Shown here: one piece after another, positions 18,931 through 27,602 of the stretch
Position numbering within the stretch: position 1 is the stretch's first letter
Layout of the letters: each line of letters begins with the position of its first letter
Made by a program: the position numbers and the translations under genes
From: an uncultured delta proteobacterium
GTDB lineage: Bacteria; Desulfobacterota; Desulfobulbia; Desulfobulbales; Desulfocapsaceae
Reading direction: 5' to 3'
NCBI GenBank assembly: GCA_903901335.1
Contig: CAIUQR010000153.1
Span: 1-58,038, forward strand
Length of the DNA: 58,038 nucleotides
The notes under the pieces: generated by a model
Databases searched by the model: none
What the model was told of the DNA's origin: nothing
Seen by the model: the letters and a program-made list of their open reading frames with translations, nothing else

Positions 18931-19998
18931 ATGAGTGAGAAAAAGTCAACGGATCTCAACCTGACCGCCACAGGCCAATTCTTGGTCTACGAGGCCGAGG
19001 ACGGCCGCACCAAGATCGAGGTTCGGCTGGCCGATGAAACGGTCTGGCTTCCACAACAACTGATCGCCGAGCTTTTTCAAACGACAATTCCCAATATCAG
19101 CATGCATATACGAAATATCTATGCTGAGGGGGAGTTGCAGTCTGAGGCAACTGTTAAGAAATTCTTAACAGTTCGTCGGGAGGGCAACCGTGACGTTCAG
19201 CGCCATATCGATTTTTATAGCCTCGACATGATCATCTCCGTCGGCTACCGGGTGAAAAGCCATGTGGCCACGCGCTTCCGCATCTGGGCCACCCAGCGGC
19301 TGAAAGAATATATCATCAAAGGCTTTGTCCTCGATGACGAGCGGTTGAAAAACCCGGACCAGCCCTTTGATTATTTTGAGGAACTCACCCGGCGCATCCA
19401 GGATATCCGTACCTCGGAGCGACGGTTTTACCAAAAGATCACCGATATCTATGCCACCAGCATCGACTACGACCCGACGCTCGACATCAGTATCAATTTT
19501 TTCAAGACCGTACAGAACAAGATGCACTGGGCCATCACCGGCAGGACTGCCGCCGAAATCGTACACAGCCGGGCGGATGCCGACAAAACCCACATGGGGC
19601 TGACCAACTGGCGTGGCGCCAAGGTGCGCAAGCAGGATGTGACCGTCGCCAAGAACTATCTTGAGGCGGGTGAGCTGGCCGCACTCAACAATCTGGTGGA
19701 GCAATACTTGGTCTTCGCCGAAGGCCAGGCCATGCGCCGGATACCGATGCACATGAGCGACTGGACAGCCAAGTTGGACGCCTTTCTGAACATCAACGAC
19801 CGCGAAATCTTGACGCATGCGGGCAAAGTTTCCCATGAGATAGCCCGGCAGTCGGCAGAGGAAGAATATGAGAAGTTCAATCGCAATCGGTTAGCGGAAC
19901 AGGACCGCATCGGCAATGATTTCGACAGGCTGATCAAGCAGTTGCCATCCGGCAAAACGAAGGGCAAAGATAAATCATCACTAATGTCCGGTTGTTAA
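18931..19998 (+). CDS. RhuM-family protein, 3' end altered by an IS insertion (355 aa)
   Basis: Matches the RhuM family: LADETVWLPQQLIAELFQTT at the N-terminus, RHIDFYSLDMIISVGYRVKS, then FRIWATQRLKEYIIKGF and the C-terminal HMSDWTAKLDAFL. RhuM proteins were named from a Salmonella pathogenicity island, are often encoded within restriction-modification loci, and have no firmly known biochemical role. I choose ATG 18931 (GAGAGG upstream); a GTG at 18919 is also in frame. The IS element at 19979 removed the original stop: rejoining the flanks gives GAT AAA TCA TAA, so the ancestral protein had 349 residues and now ends with six IS-derived residues (SLMSGC). Function may be intact. Confidence 0.88.
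   Translation: MSEKKSTDLNLTATGQFLVYEAEDGRTKIEVRLADETVWLPQQLIAELFQTTIPNISMHIRNIYAEGELQSEATVKKFLTVRREGNRDVQRHIDFYSLDMIISVGYRVKSHVATRFRIWATQRLKEYIIKGFVLDDERLKNPDQPFDYFEELTRRIQDIRTSERRFYQKITDIYATSIDYDPTLDISINFFKTVQNKMHWAITGRTAAEIVHSRADADKTHMGLTNWRGAKVRKQDVTVAKNYLEAGELAALNNLVEQYLVFAEGQAMRRIPMHMSDWTAKLDAFLNINDREILTHAGKVSHEIARQSAEEEYEKFNRNRLAEQDRIGNDFDRLIKQLPSGKTKGKDKSSLMSGC
19969..19978. repeat. left target-site duplication of the IS4 element
   Basis: GATAAATCAT, identical to 21305-21314 on the other side of the element. It covers codons of rhuM just before its ancestral stop. Confidence 0.88.
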
Positions 19999-21304
19999 TC
20001 GAATAATTTTAATTGCTTACATATAGGTGTCAGTTCGTTTTTGCATTTCTGTTCTGTAATTAGTTGATAAATTGGCGTTTTTTCGAAAGCTGAAACGCTC
20101 AAGACCTGTAAAATTGTGTAGAGGCTCTCTTTGAGATGAAGTTCTTTTTTCATGATGGCAACGAGAACGTACACTGAGATGGCTATCCAGATTTGGGTCT
20201 TCACAGCGTTTTCTGATGTACCGTAAAAGCTTTTTATTCTGAGATTCTGTTTGATCCATTTGAAAAATAGTTCCACTTGCCAACGACTGCGATACAACTG
20301 GGCTATCGTTAAGGCAGGCAGATTGAAATTGTTCGTTAAAAATACCAAGGTCTTGTCTGTTATCGCATCGTGGAACTTGACCCGTCTGAGCTTGCCAGGG
20401 TAGCCTTTTCGCGAAGCACTGCCGGTGAGTAAAATGGTTTGATCGCAAACTAAACCGGTATCCCGATCGACCGGATGGGAGTAGAGTTTTCTGAATTTGA
20501 TGTTGGTTTTGGCGCGAGTGACAAAGAAAGCCGCTATCTCGGTAAAAAAATGGAGACGATTGAAGTCCACGTATCCACGATCCATGACATAAAATGCACC
20601 GGCCTCCAGAGGTATGAGATCCAAGGCGTTGACATCGTGCAGTTTGCCGTCGGAAATGTAGATGAACGTTGGGATATTTCCTCTCAAATCGAGAAGAGTG
20701 TGAAGTTTTATGGCCCCTTTGTTTTTGCGGAAAGTTGCCCAGGGGAAAACTGATAAGCAAAGATCGATTGTCGTGGAATCGAGAGCGTAGATGGTTTCGT
20801 CGAATTCTTCGATGAATGCATCTTTGCTGTAAAGTGTTCGGGCTGTTGCTATAAGTGAATGAGCAAGTTCGGCATAGATTCGCCAATCTCGTTTTTCGTT
20901 TGCATCCGCCAGAGTTGAACGACATACGTTCCCGCGAATGCCCATATGATAGAGTTTGTTGTTCTGGGAACGAAGGCAGACTTCGATGTCGCGAAGACTT
21001 TCTCTGTATGTGATCTGTGCGAACGCCATGCAAAGGAATTGATCGAGACAAGAGAATGTTTTGACTTTGAAATTGCCACGATACTTTCCCACACAGCGAC
21101 GAAATGTTTTTAGTGGCATGAAGTCCATAATCTGTGAAAAAATCAATTTTCCGGCATACATGTGTACCCCCCACCAGGATGGTTCTGGAAGAGTGCCGTA
21201 TAAAGGGATAGATTTTCAAGTCGATTTTGGGCATTTATTGCTGTTTTTTATAGAAAAAACATGAAGTTGAATAGACGTATATTATTTGTTACCCGGACAC
21301 TAGT
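19979..21304 (-). mobile_element. IS4-family insertion sequence, apparently complete (about 1.33 kb)
   Basis: The ends are inverted repeats: the left end reads CACTAATGTCCGGTT from 19979 and the reverse complement of the right end reads ACTAGTGTCCGGGT to 21304. A direct repeat GATAAATCAT flanks the element (19969-19978 and 21305-21314), so the target duplication is 9 or 10 bp; one terminal G can be counted either way. The single transposase gene spans nearly all of it. Intact ends, a matching duplication and an open transposase point to a recent insertion. Confidence 0.92.
19995..21161 (-). CDS. IS4-family DDE transposase (388 aa)
   Basis: The N-terminal DUF4372-like part (LIFSQIMDFMP, FSCLDQFLCMAFAQITYRES) is followed by the DDE catalytic core: first Asp in YALDSTTIDL, second in YVMDRGYVDF, and the C-terminal YRSRWQVELFFKWIKQ, which fits the IS4 signature Y-(2)-R-(3)-E-(6)-K. 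The length is normal and the frame is uninterrupted, so it is probably active. Its stop codon overlaps the extended rhuM end on the opposite strand. Confidence 0.95.
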   Translation of the reverse strand: MYAGKLIFSQIMDFMPLKTFRRCVGKYRGNFKVKTFSCLDQFLCMAFAQITYRESLRDIEVCLRSQNNKLYHMGIRGNVCRSTLADANEKRDWRIYAELAHSLIATARTLYSKDAFIEEFDETIYALDSTTIDLCLSVFPWATFRKNKGAIKLHTLLDLRGNIPTFIYISDGKLHDVNALDLIPLEAGAFYVMDRGYVDFNRLHFFTEIAAFFVTRAKTNIKFRKLYSHPVDRDTGLVCDQTILLTGSASRKGYPGKLRRVKFHDAITDKTLVFLTNNFNLPALTIAQLYRSRWQVELFFKWIKQNLRIKSFYGTSENAVKTQIWIAISVYVLVAIMKKELHLKESLYTILQVLSVSAFEKTPIYQLITEQKCKNELTPICKQLKLFD

Positions 21305-21314
21305 GATAAATCAT
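21305..21314. repeat. right target-site duplication of the IS4 element
   Basis: GATAAATCAT, the second copy of the duplicated target; the bases after it (AA AAA GG) complete the original rhuM stop codon TAA and lead into the ribosome binding site of the fic gene. Confidence 0.88.
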
Positions 21315-21331
21315 AAAAAGGATGCCCCGAA

Positions 21332-22360
21332 ATGACGGATAGACCGATGTACCAACCACCCTATACCATCACCCCGGCCATCGTGAACCTGGTCGCCCGG
21401 ATCAGCGAGGCTGTCGGGCGTTTGACTGCGTTTACTGAAACGGCCAAGACACTGCGGTTGCGGCGCATCAACCGCGTTCGCACCATCCGGGGCTCGCTGG
21501 CTATCGAGGGCAACACGTTAAGTGAAGAGCAGATCACCGCAATCCTGGAAGGCAAACGGGTCATTGCCCCGCCCCGCGAGATTCAGGAAGTGCGTAACGC
21601 CATTGCTGCTTATGACCGTTTCGAGAAATGGCGGCCCGATTCTAAAACAGATCTGCAGGAGGCGCATCGCATCCTGATGGCCGGGCTGATTGATGGAGCC
21701 GGGACGTATCGGCGCGGCGGGGTGGGCGTGATGGAGGGCACTCAGGTCATCCATGTGGCTCCACCTGCGGATCGCATACCAGCGTTGATGGACAATCTCT
21801 TCCGATGGCTGGCAGTCTCCGAAGAGCAATCCTTGATTACCAGTTCGGTGTTTCATTACGAATTCGAATTTATTCACCCTTTCGCCGACGGTAATGGTCG
21901 CATGGGGAGATTGTGGCAGACCCTGATCCTGTCCATCTGGAATCCGTTGTTTGCCGATATTCCGGTGGAAAGTTTGATTCATGAGCATCAGCAAGAGTAT
22001 TACGCGGCGATCAACCGGAGTACAGAGGAGGCCGATTCGTCTGTTTTTGTCGAATTCATGCTCAAGATGATAGTTGATGCCGTGTCGTCTTCTGTTTCCA
22101 CCGACCAAGCATGCGATCAAGTAACCGATCAAGTAACCGTGCTGATAGAGGCCATGGGCTGGAGTGAACGAGGAAGGGCTGATTTGATGAGGGTGTTAGT
22201 GCTCTCTCACCGACCGACTTTCAGGGAAAATTATATTAATCCTGCTCTTGATGGTGGCTGGATTGAGCGCACCCAGCCAGAGTCACCCCGTAGCCCGACC
22301 CAACGCTACCGCCTTACCGAAAAGGGTCGACGGTGGCTGCAACAGCGTAAAGAGGAATGA
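21332..22360 (+). CDS. Fic-domain protein with N-terminal inhibitory motif and winged-helix C-terminus (342 aa)
   Basis: The Fic signature HPFADGNGRMGR begins at His182; Fic enzymes usually transfer AMP (or another nucleotide part) to target proteins. An N-terminal inhibitory motif SLAIEGN (Ser55, Glu59) is present, so this is a self-inhibited class II Fic. The C-terminal 80 residues (from DQVTDQVTVLIEAMG to YRLTEKGRRWL) look like a winged helix, suggesting DNA binding or autoregulation. AAGGATG lies just before the start. Without the IS it would start about 20 bp after rhuM, so the two were probably one operon; transcription now must pass through or restart beyond the IS. Confidence 0.92.
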   Translation: MTDRPMYQPPYTITPAIVNLVARISEAVGRLTAFTETAKTLRLRRINRVRTIRGSLAIEGNTLSEEQITAILEGKRVIAPPREIQEVRNAIAAYDRFEKWRPDSKTDLQEAHRILMAGLIDGAGTYRRGGVGVMEGTQVIHVAPPADRIPALMDNLFRWLAVSEEQSLITSSVFHYEFEFIHPFADGNGRMGRLWQTLILSIWNPLFADIPVESLIHEHQQEYYAAINRSTEEADSSVFVEFMLKMIVDAVSSSVSTDQACDQVTDQVTVLIEAMGWSERGRADLMRVLVLSHRPTFRENYINPALDGGWIERTQPESPRSPTQRYRLTEKGRRWLQQRKEE

Positions 22361-22423
22361 AGACGGAACACTTGTGACAAACTCACAACACACGACTTGT
22401 GAAATTTTGCCAATTAACCAACG

Positions 22424-22969
22424 ATGACCAAATCCACCAAGAAAAAGCCAACCTGGAACGACCTTAAGCGCCACCTTGCCGACCTCGACCGCACTGCCCT
22501 GCTCGGGCTGATCCACGATCTCTATGCCGCCGGCAAGGACAATAAATCCTTTCTCCACACCCGCTTCGGCCTGGGTGACGATGTTTTGAAATCCTACAAG
22601 GCCATCATTTCCCGCTGGGTTAGCCCAGATGTGATGCGTAACCAGGATTATTCAGTCTCCAAGGCCAAGAAGGCGATTTCCGATTACAAAAAGGCCATTG
22701 GCCGCCCTGAGGAGTTGGCCGAATTGTCGGTATTCTTTTGCGAATCCTGTGCGGATTTTCTCGGGTATTGCAGCACTGATGACGAGGGGTATTTTAATGC
22801 CCTGGTGCGGATGTTTGAACAGGCGTTGAAGGTTATCAGCCAACTTGAGCCTGAGCAGAAAAAACAGTTTGTGGATCGTCTTGAGTGTGTGCGGCATGAA
22901 AGCTCCGACTGGGGCTGGGGTGTTGAGGATTATATGGACGACCTGATGGTGGAACACGGGTTTGTCTAG
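22424..22969 (+). CDS. small conserved protein, possibly DUF6155-like (181 aa)
   Basis: An all-alpha, charged soluble protein starting with a Lys-rich tail (MTKSTKKKPTWNDLKRHL). Segments such as RTALLGLIHDLYAAGKDNKSFL and DYSVSKAKKAISDYKKAIG resemble the DUF6155 family, by memory only. No catalytic motif is seen. It lies 63 bp after fic and 34 bp before the SWIM protein, on the same strand, so it is probably part of the same accessory operon. A regulator or adaptor of the SWIM protein is conceivable but not shown. Confidence 0.65.
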   Translation: MTKSTKKKPTWNDLKRHLADLDRTALLGLIHDLYAAGKDNKSFLHTRFGLGDDVLKSYKAIISRWVSPDVMRNQDYSVSKAKKAISDYKKAIGRPEELAELSVFFCESCADFLGYCSTDDEGYFNALVRMFEQALKVISQLEPEQKKQFVDRLECVRHESSDWGWGVEDYMDDLMVEHGFV

Positions 22970-23003
22970 GAGTAAAAGAAACTGTGAGAGGAAAACAGGG
23001 CAG

Positions 23004-24938
23004 ATGAAGACAATCAAAAGCATGCTGGAGGATTTGACCTATGATGATCTCCGTGTGTGGGCCGGAGAGAAAATTTTTGGCCGCGGCATGGATTATGTGG
23101 ACCGTGTGTCGCAGCTTTCTCGGACGGCGGATAACACTTTGGCGGCCTGGGTTTCAGGCAGTGACGAGTACGCCACCATGGTCAGACGTAATGAGGAGGC
23201 CAAGTTCGATTTTCGCTGCACCTGTCCCTATGACGGTTGGGGTCCTTGCAAACATGTGGTGGCCGTGCTGCTGGCTGCTGCCGGACAGGTGAAGCGGGAT
23301 CAGGAAATCCCTCTGCTCGCCCCTGAGGATGATCTGTACCTGGAGCTGTTTGATGACCCCTGTGAAGAGGATGAAGACTTGGCGGATGAGGATCTTGATG
23401 ATGCTCCTTCCCAAAAACCGGTTAAACGCCGATTGTCTCAGGTTGCATCCATTCTAGCGGGGAAAACCCGCGAAGAGCTGCTGGCAATGCTGAGCGAACT
23501 GGCGGCTCATCATCCCGAAGTCGAGCGTACAATTCGCGAATCAGCCCAGCTTGAATGCGGTCAGGTTGACACAATTGTCCGCTCGCTGCGCAAAGAGATC
23601 CGTAGCCTGACGGCGGAAGATGCCTGGTTCAACCCCTGGAAGGACGAGGGCAACCTGCCTGACTATTCGCACGTTCTGCAACAGTTGCGGGCGCTGCTCG
23701 ACAAGGGACATGCCGATGCGATTCTGCAACTGGGTGAAGAACTCTGGATCCGGGGTGGAGAGCAGGTCGGGCATTCCGATGATGAGGGGGAGACCGCCAT
23801 GGCGCTTGCCGAATGTATGGAGATCGTCCTGCAGGCCCTGCCGTTGACATCTCTGACTCCACCGGAGCAGCTGTTGTGGATTATCAACCGGATACTGGAG
23901 GATGAATATGATCTGCTCGAAGGCGCAGACAGAGTTCTGCAGGATGCGACGTATACCGAAGCACACTGGCGCGTGGTTGCAGGAGATCTTGAAGCGCGGT
24001 TACAGGCCATGAAAAGGCCGCAATCGGATCGTTTTTCCGAGACCTACCAGCGGGAAAATGTCATGAGGCAGCTTCAGGACGCTTATCGGCAGAGCGGTCA
24101 GCAGGAGAAGATCATCCCGCTGCTGGAGAAAGAGGTCGATGTTTGCCGGAGTTATGAGGCGCTAGTCGATGCTCTGATCGAGGCTGGCGAGCGAGACAAG
24201 GCCCGTCGATGGTGTATCGACGGATTCACCAAGACGCTGAAAGAGTATCCCGGCATTGCCGGCGGGTTGCAGGAACGTCTGCGGCAGATGGCCGATGAGG
24301 AGGGGGAATATGACCTGGTTGCAGCATACCGGGCTGAGGATTTTTTTAAAGGGCCTTCCCGGCAGGCCTACAACGAACTGCGTCAGGCTGCAGAGAAGGT
24401 TCAGCTCTGGCCGATGGTTCGAGATGGGATCCTGGCCTATCTGCAGACCGGACAGCGGCCGGCAACCGGTAGCAAGGGGAAAAACACCTGGCCTCTGCCG
24501 GAACCGGAGGTGAAGCGGCCACATTCTCAGGGCAAGCCGAGATTGGACAATTTCCCCAATAGGGAGATGCTCATCGAAATAGCTCTTCTGGAACAGCGGC
24601 CGGATGAGGCCGTAGAGATCTACCGGGAGTTGAGCAAGACCAGACGTTGGGGCTGGGCCATTGACGAAGAGCTTGCACAAGCCGTGGCCGTAAGCCATCC
24701 CGAGGTGGCGTTGCAGATCTGGAAAAACATCGCCGACCGTCTGATCGGTCAGGTCAAACCGAAGGCATACCAGGATGCCGCCGTCTACCTGCGACGCATG
24801 CGCAAGGTGTACGGGGAGACCGGTCGCCTCGACGACTGGAAGGCATTGATCATGCGCCTGCGCACAGAGCATAAAGCCAAGCGGCGCTTGCAGGAGGTGC
24901 TGGACGGATTGGAGAAAAACAGGAAGATTCTCGACTGA
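23004..24938 (+). CDS. SWIM zinc-finger protein with helical-repeat body (644 aa)
   Basis: The N-terminus contains a SWIM finger: Cys72, Cys74, Cys82 and His84 in FRCTCPYDGWGPCKHVVA, a fold that binds zinc and often DNA or protein. An acidic linker follows (about residues 105-125), then a long alpha-helical region with TPR-like or HEAT-like periodicity to the end (KKIIPLLEKEVDV, RRWCIDGFTKTL, VEIYRELSKTRRW). I chose ATG 23004 (MKTIKSML), preceded by GAGAGG; the frame also opens at a TTG at 22962 inside the previous gene's end. Such SWIM proteins are widespread and mostly uncharacterised. Last gene of the island, convergent with the anthranilate synthase gene. Confidence 0.85.
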   Translation: MKTIKSMLEDLTYDDLRVWAGEKIFGRGMDYVDRVSQLSRTADNTLAAWVSGSDEYATMVRRNEEAKFDFRCTCPYDGWGPCKHVVAVLLAAAGQVKRDQEIPLLAPEDDLYLELFDDPCEEDEDLADEDLDDAPSQKPVKRRLSQVASILAGKTREELLAMLSELAAHHPEVERTIRESAQLECGQVDTIVRSLRKEIRSLTAEDAWFNPWKDEGNLPDYSHVLQQLRALLDKGHADAILQLGEELWIRGGEQVGHSDDEGETAMALAECMEIVLQALPLTSLTPPEQLLWIINRILEDEYDLLEGADRVLQDATYTEAHWRVVAGDLEARLQAMKRPQSDRFSETYQRENVMRQLQDAYRQSGQQEKIIPLLEKEVDVCRSYEALVDALIEAGERDKARRWCIDGFTKTLKEYPGIAGGLQERLRQMADEEGEYDLVAAYRAEDFFKGPSRQAYNELRQAAEKVQLWPMVRDGILAYLQTGQRPATGSKGKNTWPLPEPEVKRPHSQGKPRLDNFPNREMLIEIALLEQRPDEAVEIYRELSKTRRWGWAIDEELAQAVAVSHPEVALQIWKNIADRLIGQVKPKAYQDAAVYLRRMRKVYGETGRLDDWKALIMRLRTEHKAKRRLQEVLDGLEKNRKILD

Positions 24939-24978
24939 CAGCCAAACCTGAGGCTGTGATGATACAGCTAAAACTTCA

Positions 24979-25006
24979 GGCCTCGGAAGGCATTGTTTCC
25001 GAGGCC
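24979..25006. terminator. hairpin between convergent genes
   Basis: A perfect 10-bp stem GGCCTCGGAA / TTCCGAGGCC with an 8-nt loop lies between the stop of the SWIM gene (24938) and the stop of the anthranilate synthase gene (25076). It has no T-run, so a terminator role is plausible but not certain. Confidence 0.5.
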
Positions 25007-25075
25007 GAGCAGGGGAATCCTGCCATGGATGAGCTGCCGGAGAGGCCTTTTTACCGCAGCAGAATGGAGATGTCA

Positions 25076-26977
25076 TTAGTCTGGGATATCTTTCGGCGGA
25101 TACTCCCGCAAAAGCCGATCCACGGCCTCCTTCAGAATAGCCACGCCGTTTCTGGTCAGGATCGATTCCGGGTGGAACTGAAAGCCTGCAAAATGCCCGC
25201 CCCGGATGGCGATTACCTCATGCAGTTCGGGAATGGTGGCGATCTCGAAGTCACCCTTGATCTGCGGTATCCGCGGGGCAAAGGTATTATAGAAACCAAC
25301 CATCTCGTCATTTCCGAAGAGATTGATCCTGATCTGGGAGCCCTGGAACGGGGCTTTCTTTCTTTTTACCTCAAGGCCGAGCGTCCGGCAGAGGATCTGG
25401 TGGCCGAGGCAGATAAAGAGGGCTTTTCTCCTTTTGGCGAGTAACCCATCGGTGACGGCGAGATTTTTTCTGATCTTTGCGCTGTTTATATCATTGGGGT
25501 TGCCGGGGCCGGGGCCGACCAGGGTGATATCGCCCCGATCCTTTGCCATGTCATAATCCCGGTAGGGGACAATAGTGCTTTTCAAGCCGATGGCGGTAAA
25601 GATATGGCTGAGCATATGGATGAAATCGTCTTCGTTATCGATCAGGGTAATACGCGGTCCGGTTTCGCTTATTTGGCCGGAGGCCGAATGATCCTGCCTG
25701 AAGAACCAGAAGCTTGAAAGATACTGATTCCTCTCGGCCAGTTTCTCGGCGATCTCGTCGTCGTTGGCGACCTTCGGCAGCAGCGGTTCACAGGCCGGCA
25801 GATGACTGCCGGTGATACTGGCCAGGAGTGCCTCCCCTTTGGCCTCAGTCTCACGCACCTCTTCCTCCGGCACGGAATCCTTGACCAGGGTGGCGCCGAC
25901 GCTCAGATGCAGGGTCCCGTCCATGGCGATTTCGACCGTCCGGATGGTGATCGGGGAGTCGAGAAAATCCCTGCCTTGTTCGTCCCGCCCGACCAGCATC
26001 AGAGCGCTTCCATAGTATCGTCTCGAATTCTCAGAGTATTTTTCGATGATGCGGCAGGCATTTTCCACCGGCGAGCCGACCACCGTGGCTGCAAACATCG
26101 AGTCGATGAAGAGGTCAAAGATATCCTTGTCGCTGGTGCCCGAGAGCAGGTATTCGGAATGAATCAGCCGTGACATTTCCTTTAAAAGCGGGCCGACAAT
26201 GGCGCCGCCCTGCGTGCACATCCGGGCCATCATCTTCAGCTCTTCGTCGACGACCATGAACAGCTCGCCTATCTCCTTGCGGTCGGTGATGAAGGCCAGC
26301 AGGTCCTTTTTGAATTGGGAGCGGCGGGAAGTGGTGGGTGCTTTTCTGAATGTGCCGCTGATCGGGTTCATCTTGACGCGGCCGCCTTCGACGAGGAGGT
26401 GCCGCTCCGGGGTCGAACCGATAAAACAGAGCGATGTGTCGTAAAAAAGGAACTTCCAGTAGGTGCCGTAATCGTTCTGTAGAAGTGATTTGAAGATGGT
26501 GAAGGCCTGCCCCAGTGAAAAATTATCGATGATCCCGGTGGCGCTTCGGGGGATGACGAAATTCGCCCCCTCGCCGTTGCCTATTTCACTGACAATGATG
26601 TTCCGGATGATTTCGGCATACTGCACTTCGGTGGTGTCATAGCGGATACCTTGGCGCAGGACCGGCGGTTGATCGGCAATGGCCTCGATCAGGTCGACTG
26701 CCTGCACTTCGGTGTGCGAGGCAATGCTGATAGTGTGGATCTGCTCGCCGTTATCCTGGGCGCTGTATCCCTTTTCCCGGATCTGGCAGAACGGGATGAC
26801 GCTGATGGTGTCGTAGGTGCGCCGGTTGCAGGTGCTGCCGTGTCGGCGAGGAATGTCCCTGATCTTTGTGAATCGGCAGGGTTCTCCGGTGAGGATCAGA
26901 ATGTCCTCATTGTCCTGTTTCTGGATCAGACAGAAGGCGGTGTCGCCTGCAAGCAGGGTGTTGATCGTGGTGTCCAT
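25076..26977 (-). CDS. fused chorismate-utilising synthase plus glutaminase, PhzE-type; probably the anthranilate synthase TrpEG (633 aa)
   Basis: Residues about 100-400 form a chorismate-binding domain (NPISGTFRKAP, ATVVGSPVENACRII, YYGSALMLVG). Residues about 435-633 form a class I glutamine amidotransferase: VGPGPGNPNDI, FICLGHQILC with the catalytic Cys, and FHPESILTRNG with the His-Glu pair. The fusion, the length near 630 aa, GFYNTFA and GGHFAGFQFHPES are typical of PhzE, the 2-amino-2-desoxyisochorismate synthase of phenazine synthesis. No phz genes are present, and the upstream leader has a Trp-rich peptide and terminator, so I infer anthranilate production for tryptophan. AAGGAGA precedes the ATG. 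Confidence 0.88.
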   Translation of the reverse strand: MDTTINTLLAGDTAFCLIQKQDNEDILILTGEPCRFTKIRDIPRRHGSTCNRRTYDTISVIPFCQIREKGYSAQDNGEQIHTISIASHTEVQAVDLIEAIADQPPVLRQGIRYDTTEVQYAEIIRNIIVSEIGNGEGANFVIPRSATGIIDNFSLGQAFTIFKSLLQNDYGTYWKFLFYDTSLCFIGSTPERHLLVEGGRVKMNPISGTFRKAPTTSRRSQFKKDLLAFITDRKEIGELFMVVDEELKMMARMCTQGGAIVGPLLKEMSRLIHSEYLLSGTSDKDIFDLFIDSMFAATVVGSPVENACRIIEKYSENSRRYYGSALMLVGRDEQGRDFLDSPITIRTVEIAMDGTLHLSVGATLVKDSVPEEEVRETEAKGEALLASITGSHLPACEPLLPKVANDDEIAEKLAERNQYLSSFWFFRQDHSASGQISETGPRITLIDNEDDFIHMLSHIFTAIGLKSTIVPYRDYDMAKDRGDITLVGPGPGNPNDINSAKIRKNLAVTDGLLAKRRKALFICLGHQILCRTLGLEVKRKKAPFQGSQIRINLFGNDEMVGFYNTFAPRIPQIKGDFEIATIPELHEVIAIRGGHFAGFQFHPESILTRNGVAILKEAVDRLLREYPPKDIPD

Positions 26978-27039
26978 TGTTCATTCTCCTTAAGGTTTCA
27001 GGTTACCTCCCGGCCTGAAAAGGGGATTGAGATGGACAT

Positions 27040-27086
27040 AAAAAAAGCCCCTGCAGACCAGGAGCGGGTCTGCAGGGGCTTTTTTT
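27040..27086 (-). terminator. attenuator (intrinsic terminator) of the anthranilate synthase leader
   Basis: A perfect 13-bp stem GCCCCTGCAGACC / GGTCTGCAGGGGC (27047-27059 with 27067-27079), extendable by A-T pairs, with a 7-nt loop and seven T on the minus strand (27040-27046). It sits 29 nt after the leader peptide stop and about 65 nt before the structural gene, the usual spacing of an amino-acid attenuator. Because it has an A-run before and a T-run after, it could also act on the plus strand. Confidence 0.92.
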
Positions 27087-27107
27087 ATAAAAAGATCAGC
27101 CGTGTGA

Positions 27108-27197
27108 CTACCAACTCCCGGATGCGATACCGGATAAGCTCTGCCAGCTGCGCCAGTTTTTAAGAGGGGCCCGGGTGGATCGGGAATCGGTTGTCAT
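27108..27197 (-). CDS. Trp-containing leader peptide (trpL-like, 29 aa)
   Basis: Read on the minus strand, an ATG at 27197 opens a 29-codon frame ending ...KNWRSWQSLSGIASGSW and a TAG at 27108. Three of the last 15 residues are Trp, far above the normal frequency, and the last Trp codon is directly before the stop. With the terminator just downstream this is the arrangement of transcription attenuation: ribosomes stalling at Trp codons would prevent terminator folding. The ribosome binding site is weak (GAGAA about 10 nt upstream). I could not draw a convincing antiterminator by eye. Confidence 0.78.
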   Translation of the reverse strand: MTTDSRSTRAPLKNWRSWQSLSGIASGSW

Positions 27198-27602
27198 AGG
27201 AATCTGTTCTCGATAAAAATCAATATGAAGTCCAGCTAAAAATTACCTTCTGAAAAGGTGATAAAATTTTTACAGATTGTCAAGAAATTTCACTGATAAG
27301 AATCCTTATTGTCCTGGTACGGCATACAGGGTATCAACGTATTTTTCTAATCCGTTTAAAATCAGTCGGTTGGCAAGGACTGGCGTGACGTATTTTAAAA
27401 AGGCCTGTTTCCTCTATTGAGGGGGATTGCAGGAGGTGGTGTAGCAGGAAGAAGAAAAAATCCGCTTGAATGTTTAATATATCTTTGATATGGGGGAGTT
27501 AAGAGGTATATGTTTGGTATATCGGAGTTTTAATTCGAACCTTTATTCGTCTCCATCCTTGTTGCGTAAGAGGCAAGCGGCAGGACAAAAGGACATAAGA
27601 GA
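27198..27602. other. intergenic region between trp leader and HDOD kinase
   Basis: No coding potential seen. On the minus strand a TTGACA (about 27275-27280) could be the -35 box for the leader transcript, but the -10 is unclear. A hairpin with AAGGT/ACCTT core and flanking A/T arms lies near 27240-27270. On the plus strand the region is purine-rich before the HDOD gene, whose start is preceded by AAAAGGACATAAGAGA. Confidence 0.45.

Noticed and set aside
20017..21234. A 405-residue frame within the IS4 element
   Set aside because: It overlaps the transposase in another frame of the same strand, is very rich in Arg, Ser and His, and lacks DDE motifs. The 388-aa frame is the real gene.
24956..25444. 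A 162-residue plus-strand frame after the SWIM gene
   Set aside because: Most of it is antisense to the glutaminase domain of the anthranilate synthase gene, including its FHPES motif. It begins in the intergenic hairpin region.
25076..26977. Annotation as a phenazine biosynthesis PhzE protein
   Set aside because: The sequence type is PhzE-like, but no other phz gene is present and the Trp leader and attenuator indicate tryptophan control.
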